11,591 nt of DNA, from assembly GCA_938049795.1 (NCBI GenBank), contig CALLCD010000265.1:1-11591 (forward strand), given 5' to 3'. Below, piece after piece: positions 1 to 6,017 of the stretch. Both the position numbers and the translations under genes were made by a program. Origin of the DNA: an uncultured Hyphomonadaceae bacterium (GTDB lineage: Bacteria; Pseudomonadota; Alphaproteobacteria; Caulobacterales; Hyphomonadaceae). The notes below the pieces were generated by a model. It had not been told where the DNA came from, did not search any database, and saw only the letters and a list, made by a program, of their open reading frames with translations. Each line of letters opens with the position of its first letter. The first letter of the stretch is position 1.

Positions 1-22
1 TTTTTATGCTCGATACGGACAT
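1..22 (-). CDS. 5' fragment of next operon gene, probably cysH (phosphoadenylyl-sulfate reductase)
   Basis: The DUF934 gene ends in TAA at 24-22, and this stop shares its last A with an ATG at 22-20 (TAATG). The ATG opens a reading frame M-S-V-S-S-I-K that continues off the window. TAATG coupling is also used at the DUF1348/cysI junction of this operon, so a real gene start is likely. Seven codons are too few to identify a protein. The cysH call is inference only: in alphaproteobacterial clusters of this type the gene after DUF934 is usually phosphoadenylyl-/adenylyl-sulfate reductase, which supplies the sulfite used by CysI. Identity is uncertain; that a gene starts here is fairly likely. 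Confidence 0.45.
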
Positions 23-513
23 TATGCGCCGCCTCCATGCCGCTTGGCAAAGACCGCCGCGCGCCCGCTTGCATCTGGCTGATAGATGTCTGCAAATTCA
101 GCCACGGCCGCCGCAAAGCCCGCCTCATCCGTATTGGCCAGCACCAGCGCATCAAACCCCGACCGCACCATAAGCGAGACCTGATCGCGCAAGACATCCC
201 CCACCGCGCGCAACTCGCCCCCATATCCGAGCCGCCGCCGCAAAAGCTGCGCTTGGCTATAGCCGCGCCCGTCGACATATTTCGGGAAACTCACCTCGAC
301 CAGTTCCAGCCGATCCAGATCATCCGCCAGATCATGCGGATCATCCTCGGGCAAAAGCCGCACGCCAAGCGGGCCATTGCGGGCCATCAGCGTGTCACGT
401 TCCGCCTTGAACCGCTCGAGCGTGACAGTAATTTTCCCATCGGGCAAAGCCGTCTCGCCCTCGACAAAAGCCCAATCTTCTTCAGCCACGCGTCCGTTCT
501 TAATCAGCGTCAT
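22..513 (-). CDS. DUF934 family protein, sulfite-reductase companion
   Basis: This is a 163-residue soluble protein of the DUF934 family, whose members sit next to sulfite reductase and cysH genes and are presumed to help assimilatory sulfate reduction; no biochemical activity is established. The family signature is clear around residues 75-110: FPKYVDGRGYSQAQ followed by an arginine-rich stretch, GYGGELRAVGDVLRDQ, and then RSGFDAL. No signal peptide or membrane segment is visible. The frame is open for 20 codons further upstream, but I chose the ATG at 513 because a perfect Shine-Dalgarno AAGGAGG lies 6 bases before it and the product then begins MTLIKNGRVAEEDW, a normal family N-terminus. 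The gene overlaps the end of cysI by 14 bases, which suggests coupled translation. Family assignment is firm; function is unknown. Confidence 0.88.
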   Translation of the reverse strand: MTLIKNGRVAEEDWAFVEGETALPDGKITVTLERFKAERDTLMARNGPLGVRLLPEDDPHDLADDLDRLELVEVSFPKYVDGRGYSQAQLLRRRLGYGGELRAVGDVLRDQVSLMVRSGFDALVLANTDEAGFAAAVAEFADIYQPDASGRAAVFAKRHGGGA

Positions 514-2158
514 AAAGCGCCTCCTTGAAAGGGTCCGTACCGAGACGTTCGACCGCATCAATAAACCGCTCATCCTTGCCCGTGCGCACGCTTCGATAGC
601 GCTCGACCACGCGTTTTAGCGCCGCGGGCACTTCGTCTTGCCTGAGCCCCTTACCGGCAATCTCGCCAATCTGCGCCTTCTCGTCCGCGCGGCCACCAAA
701 GGTGATTTGATAATATTCCTCACCCTTTTTATCGACGCCCAGAATACCGATATGGCCGACATGGTGATGCCCACACGCATTGATACAGCCGGAGATTTTG
801 ACCTTCAGCTCGCCAATATCTTCCTGCTCCTGAATATCCGTAAACGCCGTCTGTATATCGGCCGCCAGCGGGATCGAGCGCGCATTGGCAAGATCACAAT
901 AATCTAGCCCGGGACAACAGATCATATCCGTAATCAGCCCCGCATTGGCCGAGGCCAGCCCGCCCGAGCGCAACGCAAGATACACCGTATACAAATTACC
1001 AATCCCGACATGCGGCAAAACCAGATTCTGCTCATGGGTCACACGAACATCATCAAGACTATAGTCCCGCGCAAGATCAGCCACGAGCCGCATCTGGCTT
1101 TCGGTCGCGTCTCCCGGCGGCACACCTTCAGGCTTCAGGCTAATCGTCACCGAGCGATAACCCTCTTCCTTATGCGGATGAAGATTGATACGGCACCAGC
1201 GCGCAAACTCACGGTCTTCCGCCTGGGCAGCCTCGAACGCCTCCGCTCCGCCCTCGCCATCAAACAGTGGCGGCGCGAAATAGGCCCCAATCCGGTCGAT
1301 CTCCTCTTGCGGCAAAGCGACCTTCTCCTCCGCACCTTGAGCCGCAAACTCCGCTTCAACCTGATCCCGAAACGTCTCGATACCCGTTTCCGCCACGAGG
1401 ATTTTGATCCGCGCCTTATACTTATTGTCGCGCCGTCCACAGCGATTATAGACCCGCATCACCGCTTCCAGATAAGACAACAGATCCGCCTTCGACACCC
1501 AGTCGCGTATGCGCGGGGCAACATGTGGCGTCCGCCCCTGCCCGCCGCCGACATAGACCTCAAAGCCCGTCTCGCCCGCCGCATTGGCCTTCATGATCAG
1601 ACCAATATCGTGCAGCCGGATCGCCGCCCGGTCGCTCCCCGCCGCCGTCACCGCAATTTTGAACTTACGCGGCAAATAGGTAAATTCGGGATGGAAGGTC
1701 GACCATTGCCGGATGATCTCGCACCAGGGCCGCGGATCTTCAATCTCGTCCGCCGCCGCGCCCGCAAACTGGTCCGATGTGGTGTTGCGGATACAGTTTC
1801 CGGACGTTTGATTGGCATGCATCTCGACCCCAGCCAGCTTGGCCAGAACATCGGGAATATCCTTCAGCGCCACCCAGTTGAACTGGATGTTCTGCCGCGT
1901 CGTAAAATGCCCATAGCCCTTATCATAATCGCGCGCGACATCGGCCAACGCATGAAGCTGGCGCGAAGACATTTGTCCGTAGGGGATGCAAATTCGCAGC
2001 ATATAGGCATGAAGCTGTAAATAGACCCCGTTCATCAGCCGCAAAGGTTTGAACTGGTTTTCCGTGATCTCGCCAGACAGCCGCCGCTCGACTTGCCCAC
2101 GAAACTGGGCCACGCGGTCTTCCACCATCTGGTGATCAAATTCATCATAGCGATACAT
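500..2158 (-). CDS. cysI: Assimilatory nitrite/sulfite reductase, siroheme hemoprotein (CysI type)
   Basis: This 552-residue cytoplasmic enzyme reduces sulfite to sulfide with six electrons through a siroheme coupled to a 4Fe-4S cluster. The cluster ligands are visible as C415-x5-C421 (CPGLDYC) and C458-x3-C462 (CINAC). Likely anion/siroheme-binding residues are R88 in HFTTRQNIQFNW, R124 in TSGNCIRNTTSD, and K165/K167 in PRKFKI, matching by pattern the Arg, Arg, Lys, Lys set of E. coli SiR. The protein has the usual two ferredoxin-like repeats and two SiR/NiR domains, and the length is normal. No flavoprotein partner (CysJ) is encoded in the window, so a ferredoxin-type donor is plausible but not shown. 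The ATG overlaps the stop of the DUF1348 gene as TAATG. Siroheme would come from CysG in the same operon. Assimilatory nitrite reductase is the main alternative; the DUF2849/DUF934 neighbours favour sulfite. Confidence 0.93.
   Translation of the reverse strand: MYRYDEFDHQMVEDRVAQFRGQVERRLSGEITENQFKPLRLMNGVYLQLHAYMLRICIPYGQMSSRQLHALADVARDYDKGYGHFTTRQNIQFNWVALKDIPDVLAKLAGVEMHANQTSGNCIRNTTSDQFAGAAADEIEDPRPWCEIIRQWSTFHPEFTYLPRKFKIAVTAAGSDRAAIRLHDIGLIMKANAAGETGFEVYVGGGQGRTPHVAPRIRDWVSKADLLSYLEAVMRVYNRCGRRDNKYKARIKILVAETGIETFRDQVEAEFAAQGAEEKVALPQEEIDRIGAYFAPPLFDGEGGAEAFEAAQAEDREFARWCRINLHPHKEEGYRSVTISLKPEGVPPGDATESQMRLVADLARDYSLDDVRVTHEQNLVLPHVGIGNLYTVYLALRSGGLASANAGLITDMICCPGLDYCDLANARSIPLAADIQTAFTDIQEQEDIGELKVKISGCINACGHHHVGHIGILGVDKKGEEYYQITFGGRADEKAQIGEIAGKGLRQDEVPAALKRVVERYRSVRTGKDERFIDAVERLGTDPFKEALYDAD
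520..526 (-). promoter_or_regulatory. Ribosome binding site of the DUF934 gene
   Basis: The minus strand reads AAGGAGG with 6 bases before the ATG at 513. The site lies inside the last codons of cysI. It decides the start of the DUF934 gene against a longer frame opening at 573. Confidence 0.8.
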
Positions 2159-2589
2159 TATTGATCCCCCCCCTGAACAAAGGGCAACTCGCGCGCATCT
2201 GCCGCAATCGGCACATCATTAATGCTGGACGTCCGCGTCTGCATCCGGCCATCCTCGGCAAACACCCAATGTTCCAGCCCATAGGCGCGGAATGTGCCGC
2301 CTGAATCAGTCCGGTATTCATATTGGAACTGCACCGCAATCTGATTGTCCGAAAACGCGAAAAGCTCCTTTTTCAACCGATAATCCAGCTCCACCGTCCA
2401 TTTGCGCTTGAGGAAAGCGAGGATCTGCGCGCGGCCTTCAAGAAACTCGGCGCGGTTCCGCCACACCGTGTCTTCCGTGTAGGCCAGCACAACACGCTCG
2501 GCGTCGCGCGTATTCCATAAATCCTCCGCAAGCTGAACTTTCGCGCGCGCAGCCTCTTCACTAAAGGGCGGCTTCAGGGACAGGCTCAT
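2158..2589 (-). CDS. DUF1348 family protein, NTF2/SnoaL-like fold
   Basis: This 143-residue small soluble protein matches the DUF1348 pattern over its length: KVQLAEDLWNTRDAERV near residues 17-31, AYTEDTVWRNRAEFLEGR near 36-53, FLKRKWTVELDYRLKKELFA near 59-78, AVQFQYEY, and SSINDVPI near 121-128. The family has the cone-shaped NTF2-like fold common to small isomerases, cyclases and binding proteins; no reaction is assigned to DUF1348 and I see no diagnostic catalytic set. Its ATG directly follows the TAG of the GST gene (TAGATG), with GAGAGGA upstream as ribosome binding site. Its last codons hold a run of eight G residues, and its stop overlaps the cysI start. A DUF1348 gene inside a siroheme/sulfite reductase operon is unusual. 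Family assignment is firm; the role is unknown. Confidence 0.87.
   Translation of the reverse strand: MSLSLKPPFSEEAARAKVQLAEDLWNTRDAERVVLAYTEDTVWRNRAEFLEGRAQILAFLKRKWTVELDYRLKKELFAFSDNQIAVQFQYEYRTDSGGTFRAYGLEHWVFAEDGRMQTRTSSINDVPIAADARELPFVQGGDQ
2166..2173 (-). repeat. G8 homopolymer tract at the DUF1348/cysI junction (probable cysI ribosome binding site)
   Basis: On the coding strand eight consecutive G residues end 7 bases before the cysI ATG, covering the GGG GGG codons of DUF1348 plus one G on each side. At this distance the tract can pair with the anti-Shine-Dalgarno sequence, using a G-U pair. It also matches the X XXY YYZ form of a -1 slippery site and is a slipped-strand mutation target. 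Its presence is directly seen; its roles are inferred. Confidence 0.6.
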
Positions 2590-3219
2590 CTACAGATCCT
2601 CTCTGGCATGGGGAATATTCAAAACAGTCTCTACACGATCAATCCAAGCCAAAACGCGCGGATACCCGCCAAGATCATATCCCCCCTCATGGGCGACACG
2701 CGTATAGGCCACGAGCGCAATATCAGCCAGCGTCAACGCGGCCCCGCAAATCCAGTCCTGCCAGTCGAGCGCTTCCTCCATCCGCGCCAAAGCGGCATAG
2801 CCCTTAGGCAACAAGTCCGGATTGATCTCCGCGTCCGGCAGGCCGAGATAGAGCTTGCGATACCGGCGCACAGCAATCGACGCCTCGTGATTATACTGCT
2901 CCCAGAACAACCAACTCATCACCTCCGCCCGCGCGAACGGATCAGCCGGCATCAGGTCCGAGCCCGCAAGCTCCGCCAGATAGATCAGGATAGAATTGGA
3001 CTGATCAATCGCGCCTGCGTCCGGAACGCGCAAAACAGGCACCTGCCCGTTCGGATTGATCGCGAGGAAGTCCGGCGTCCGGCTCTCGCCCGCTAGAATG
3101 TCGATCTCGACCCAGTCATAATCGAGCCCAAACAGGTCGGCAGCCCATCTGCCCTTCAGACAATTGCCCGAAATCGAACTGCCATAAAGCGTGTGCCTCG
3201 TGATCGCGCGGGACGGCAT
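2590..3219 (-). CDS. Glutathione S-transferase family protein
   Basis: This 209-residue cytosolic protein has the two-domain GST layout. The N-terminal thioredoxin-like half (about 8-85) starts with HTLYGSSISGNCLKGR, has the cis-proline in NPNGQVPVL (P61) and the glutathione-binding DQSNSILIYLAE (about 72-83; Gln-Ser in place of the more usual Glu-Ser). The all-helical C-terminal half carries the N-capping motif LTLADIALVAYTRVAHEGG near 160-180. Candidate thiol-activating residues are Ser14, Ser15, Ser17 or Cys20, which cannot be separated by eye. The only plausible ATG is at 3219, placed directly after the TAG of the DUF2849 gene, with AAGGGGG upstream. Family members conjugate glutathione to electrophiles or act as peroxidases, lyases or isomerases; the substrate is unknown. 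Co-transcription with sulfide-producing genes suggests a link to thiol supply or organosulfur handling, but this is inference. Confidence 0.88.
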   Translation of the reverse strand: MPSRAITRHTLYGSSISGNCLKGRWAADLFGLDYDWVEIDILAGESRTPDFLAINPNGQVPVLRVPDAGAIDQSNSILIYLAELAGSDLMPADPFARAEVMSWLFWEQYNHEASIAVRRYRKLYLGLPDAEINPDLLPKGYAALARMEEALDWQDWICGAALTLADIALVAYTRVAHEGGYDLGGYPRVLAWIDRVETVLNIPHAREDL

Positions 3220-3534
3220 CTAACGGCCCCCTTTGGCAAATTGCGGATGACAGGTCGGCCCATTCGCGCGGATGGATTCGCGCAATGTCTCACGGCCATC
3301 AATCTTGCCATCCTCGGTCACCTGCATGAAATATGCGCCCGTCACATGGGCCTCGTCCGCCTGCGCCGCTGCCAAAGCCTCCTCCGCCGCCTCGCCCGCA
3401 AATGCGCCCAGCTCTGCGGCAATCTTGGTCCAGCTGCCATCGCCGCGCATCCAGATCACGTCGCCCGTGGTCGTCTCCCAGCCGGTAATGGCTTTGAACT
3501 GTTCAGGCTTGAGTTTCGGTCGAACAGATGTCAT
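3220..3534 (-). CDS. DUF2849 family protein, sulfite-reductase operon companion
   Basis: This 104-residue soluble protein matches DUF2849, a short alphaproteobacterial family found between cysG and the nitrite/sulfite reductase gene. Supporting features are a segment TTGDVIWMRGDGSWTKIAAE near residues 21-40, an Ala/Glu-rich helix near 44-60, DEAHVTGAYFMQV near 61-73, and IRANGPT near 88-94. The function is unknown; a role in siroheme delivery or in stability of the reductase is guesswork from location. There is no signal peptide or membrane segment. The ATG overlaps the TGA of cysG as ATGA and has GGAGA upstream, so translation is probably coupled to cysG. The stop is followed with no gap by the GST start codon. 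Confidence 0.8.
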   Translation of the reverse strand: MTSVRPKLKPEQFKAITGWETTTGDVIWMRGDGSWTKIAAELGAFAGEAAEEALAAAQADEAHVTGAYFMQVTEDGKIDGRETLRESIRANGPTCHPQFAKGGR

Positions 3535-4964
3535 TGCGCCGTCTCCAATATGTTGCGGTTCAGCTCGCCGGCCAGCTCAGCCCGCCCTGCGATGGCCTCA
3601 AGCGGAAGCCCCGCCGTCTCGCCAATAATCAAAAGCGCCGGCCCTTTGATGCCCGCCGCCTTGATCAAGTCCGGCAGCGCCGACAAAGCGCCGAACACAC
3701 GGATCTCATTGTCCCGCGTCCCGTTCTCGATCACCGCAACCGGCGTGTCCGCGCCCCGCCCTGCTTCGATCAGCTTGCGTGCAATCTCGGCGGATGTGCC
3801 CACGCCCATAAACACCACAAGGGTCTGGTTGGCGCTTGCCAGCATCGGCCAGTCAAGGTCAGGCACTTTCGCCCCGTCCGGTGTCTGTTTGGCGTGGCCG
3901 GTCACAAAGGTCAGCATTTGAGCATGATCGCGATGGGTCAGCGGCAGTCCCGCCGACGCCGCGCAGCCAAAGGCCGACGAAATCCCGGGCACAATATGCG
4001 CGTCCACGCCCGCCGCTTGCAGCGCTTGCAATTCCTCACCGCCACGCCCGAACACAAACGGATCGCCGCCCTTCAGCCGCACCACGCGATTGCCGTCCTG
4101 CGCCGCTCCGATCAAAAGATCGTGAATTTCGCTCTGCGGCACCAGATGATCGCCCTTGGACTTGCCAACGGGCACCCGGGTTGCGTCGCGCCGGACCAGA
4201 TCCAGAATCTCCGCGCTAACCAGCCGGTCATAATAGACAATATCCGCCTCCTGGATCAGCCGCAGCGCCTTGACCGTCAACAAATCCGGATCGCCCGGCC
4301 CCGCGCCGACAATGTGCACAACCCCCACAGGCTGCGCGCCCGCCAGCATATCTTGCGCCAGCGCCAGCGCACCCGCCTCGTCTCCGGACAGCACCCGCTC
4401 GGCCACAGCCCCGTTCAGCGCCGCTTCCCAAAACCGCCGCCGCGCATCAAAATCATCGAGCGCCTCATACACCGCAGGCCGCAACTCTCTGGCAAAGCGC
4501 GCCAGATCACCCATCCGCTGCGGCATCAGCGCTTCAAACTTCGCCCGCACCGATTTGGCCAGCACGGGCGCGGCCCCGCCGGTCGCCACAGCGCCGACAA
4601 TATCGCCCCGGTCGAGAATGCTCGGCACGGTAAAATCACACAAATCCGGCCGGTCCACCACATTCACCGGCAAACCATATTGGCGCACAAGGTCATAGGC
4701 CCGCTGCATATTCTCGTCGAACCGGCAGGCAATGATCACAAATTTCGCCACATCCAGCGCCGGACCGATATTTTCGAACGGCGAGATCGTAATCCGTCCG
4801 GCGAACTCCTGCGCAAAGCCCGGTTCGATGTCCTGGCCTGTAAACACGGTGATTTTGGCCGGTGTTTTCGCCAAAAGCCGCACCTTGCGCCGCGCTTCTT
4901 CACCACCGCCAAACACCACCACTTGGGCGTCTTGCATGCGGAAAAAGGTCGGAAAAATTTGCAA
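3531..4964 (-). CDS. cysG: Siroheme synthase CysG (precorrin-2 dehydrogenase/ferrochelatase + uroporphyrinogen-III C-methyltransferase)
   Basis: This 477-residue bifunctional cytosolic enzyme makes siroheme from uroporphyrinogen III. The N-terminal half (about 1-150) is a Rossmann dehydrogenase/ferrochelatase with FGGGEEARRKVRLL (18-31) and NVVD (101-104), Asp104 being the known catalytic aspartate of Salmonella CysG. The C-terminal half (about 215-460) is the SAM-dependent methyltransferase, with GAGPGDPDLLTVKAL (220-234), YYDRLVS, RLKGGDPFVFGRGGEE (296-311) and VPGISSA. The start is TTG at 4964: an in-frame TAA lies five codons upstream, AAAGGAG sits 7 bases before it, and from this start the protein lines up with the Salmonella enzyme, as recalled from memory, without offset through residue 130. 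The only later alternative, an ATG at codon 10, would cut into the conserved N-terminus. Position 128, a regulatory phosphoserine in Salmonella, is Thr here. First gene of the sulfur operon. Confidence 0.95.
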   Translation of the reverse strand: MQIFPTFFRMQDAQVVVFGGGEEARRKVRLLAKTPAKITVFTGQDIEPGFAQEFAGRITISPFENIGPALDVAKFVIIACRFDENMQRAYDLVRQYGLPVNVVDRPDLCDFTVPSILDRGDIVGAVATGGAAPVLAKSVRAKFEALMPQRMGDLARFARELRPAVYEALDDFDARRRFWEAALNGAVAERVLSGDEAGALALAQDMLAGAQPVGVVHIVGAGPGDPDLLTVKALRLIQEADIVYYDRLVSAEILDLVRRDATRVPVGKSKGDHLVPQSEIHDLLIGAAQDGNRVVRLKGGDPFVFGRGGEELQALQAAGVDAHIVPGISSAFGCAASAGLPLTHRDHAQMLTFVTGHAKQTPDGAKVPDLDWPMLASANQTLVVFMGVGTSAEIARKLIEAGRGADTPVAVIENGTRDNEIRVFGALSALPDLIKAAGIKGPALLIIGETAGLPLEAIAGRAELAGELNRNILETAQ

Positions 4965-5076
4965 GACGGCACTCCTTTAGGAACTCTACAGTGAACCGGC
5001 TTCCATAAATGGGTGTTGACGTCCTTCCTGCAAGCGTAGATGCCTAAGACCATCCTTTAGAGAAACTATATACCAG
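4965..5076. promoter_or_regulatory. Divergent cysG / LysR intergenic control region
   Basis: This 112-base region must hold the start signals of the sulfur operon (minus) and of the LysR gene (plus). Visible elements are TTGACG at 5016-5021 (plus, -35 like) followed only by a weak TAGATG at 5037; an AT-rich CTATATA at 5066-5072; and a dyad CTAA-N9-TTAG at 5044-5060 that resembles a LysR-type operator in form. The octamer TCCTTTAG occurs at 4973-4980 and again at 5053-5060, exactly 80 bases apart; the first copy overlaps the cysG ribosome binding site. No convincing sigma-70 promoter pair or riboswitch fold could be fixed by eye. That regulation occurs here is well supported by layout; the individual sites are weak. 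Confidence 0.5.
4972..4978 (-). promoter_or_regulatory. Ribosome binding site deciding the TTG start of cysG
   Basis: The minus strand carries AAAGGAG seven bases before the TTG at 4964. An in-frame TAA overlaps the site, so no longer product is possible, and the site makes the TTG the best start. Confidence 0.75.
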
Positions 5077-6009
5077 ATGACTGACCCGACCGACCGCCTC
5101 CCGCCCTTAAACGCCCTGCGCGCCTTTGAAGCGGCCGCCCGCCGCCTGTCTTTCACCAAAGCCGCCGAAGAGCTCAACGTCACCCCCGGCGCCATCAGCC
5201 AGCAAATCCGCCAGCTTGAGGACTATGCCGGCACCCCCCTGTTCAAGCGGACGGGGCGCTCGGTTTTGCTCACCGACAGCGCGCAAGCCTGTTTGCCGCT
5301 CGTGCGCGAAGCGTTTGAAAAGATCGGCGAAGCGGGCCGCGTCATGCAGGCCCCCGCCCGCAAGGGACGCGTTATGGTGTCTTGCGCGCCATCATTCGCC
5401 TCCAAATGGCTCGCGCCCAAGCTCGAAGCCTTCCACCGCCAGCATGAAGGCGTCGAAGCATGGGTCTCTGCCGATATGGGCCTGACCGATTTTAATGGCG
5501 CGGACGCCGACATCGCGATCCGCTATGGACGCGGCGTCTATGACGGCCTCAAAGCCGAACCCCTGCTCGATGAAACCGTCCTGCCCGTCTGCTCGCCGCG
5601 CCTGCTCGAAGGCGACACACCGATCAGCACCCCTCAAGACCTCGCCGCCCACACTTTGCTGCATGATGAAAGCCCCGAAAACGACCCCTCCTGTCCGGAT
5701 TGGGCCAGTTGGCTCGCCGCGCGCAAAGTCCTTGGGCTCGACGCCAGACGCGGCCCCCGTTTCAATCAGGCTGTGCTCGTGATCGAAGCGGCCATTTCCG
5801 GCCAGGGCGTCGCGCTCGCCAAACGCGCCGTCGCCGCCGCAGATCTCGCCGCAGGACGTCTTGTGGCTCCGTTTGCAGACGGCTCGACCGCCATCGACTT
5901 TGGTTACTGGATTGTCTACCCCAAAGGCCGCCACCTCTCCCCCGATGTCCGCGCCTTCATCAAATGGCTCAAAGCGGAAGCGGCCAGCGGCGAGATTGTC
6001 GGCGTTTAA
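5077..6009 (+). CDS. LysR-family transcriptional regulator, GcvA-like
   Basis: This 310-residue DNA-binding regulator begins with the GcvA-type N-terminus LPPLNALRAFEAAARRLSF. The winged helix-turn-helix spans about 25-48 (SFTKAAEELNVTPGAISQQI), followed by a linker helix to about residue 88 and a periplasmic-binding-protein-like effector domain (about 91-300). That domain includes RGRVMVSCAPSFASKWLAPKL-type strands and DADIAIRYGRG near 143-153, typical of the group. The start ATG gives the normal family N-terminus, although only a weak ribosome binding site precedes it. It is the only plus-strand gene and is transcribed away from cysG, the classic layout for a LysR regulator and its target. 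The proposed control of the sulfur operon, and any effector such as O-acetylserine or a sulfur metabolite, is inference. Its effector domain is of the GcvA/AmpR-like kind, so it is not a CysB ortholog. It ends 8 bases from the acylase stop. Confidence 0.93.
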   Translation: MTDPTDRLPPLNALRAFEAAARRLSFTKAAEELNVTPGAISQQIRQLEDYAGTPLFKRTGRSVLLTDSAQACLPLVREAFEKIGEAGRVMQAPARKGRVMVSCAPSFASKWLAPKLEAFHRQHEGVEAWVSADMGLTDFNGADADIAIRYGRGVYDGLKAEPLLDETVLPVCSPRLLEGDTPISTPQDLAAHTLLHDESPENDPSCPDWASWLAARKVLGLDARRGPRFNQAVLVIEAAISGQGVALAKRAVAAADLAAGRLVAPFADGSTAIDFGYWIVYPKGRHLSPDVRAFIKWLKAEAASGEIVGV

Positions 6010-6017
6010 GCCAGCTC

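Noticed and set aside
514..573. Longer start for the DUF934 protein (20 extra residues)
   Set aside because: The extension lies wholly in the cysI coding sequence, has no good ribosome binding site, and does not fit the family N-terminus, while AAGGAGG stands 6 bases before the ATG at 513.
1010..2020. Plus-strand open frame of 336 codons opposite cysI
   Set aside because: Antisense shadow of the sulfite reductase, with a composition typical of reverse-complement frames and no motif.
2158..3219. Recent horizontal insertion of the GST/DUF1348 pair
   Set aside because: No flanking repeats, mobile-element remnants or obvious change in base composition were seen, and the junctions are seamless coupled starts and stops.
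3528..4994. Plus-strand open frame of 488 codons opposite cysG
   Set aside because: The opposite strand encodes an unmistakable CysG with all motifs; the antisense product is Arg/His/Pro/Gln-rich without a recognisable domain.
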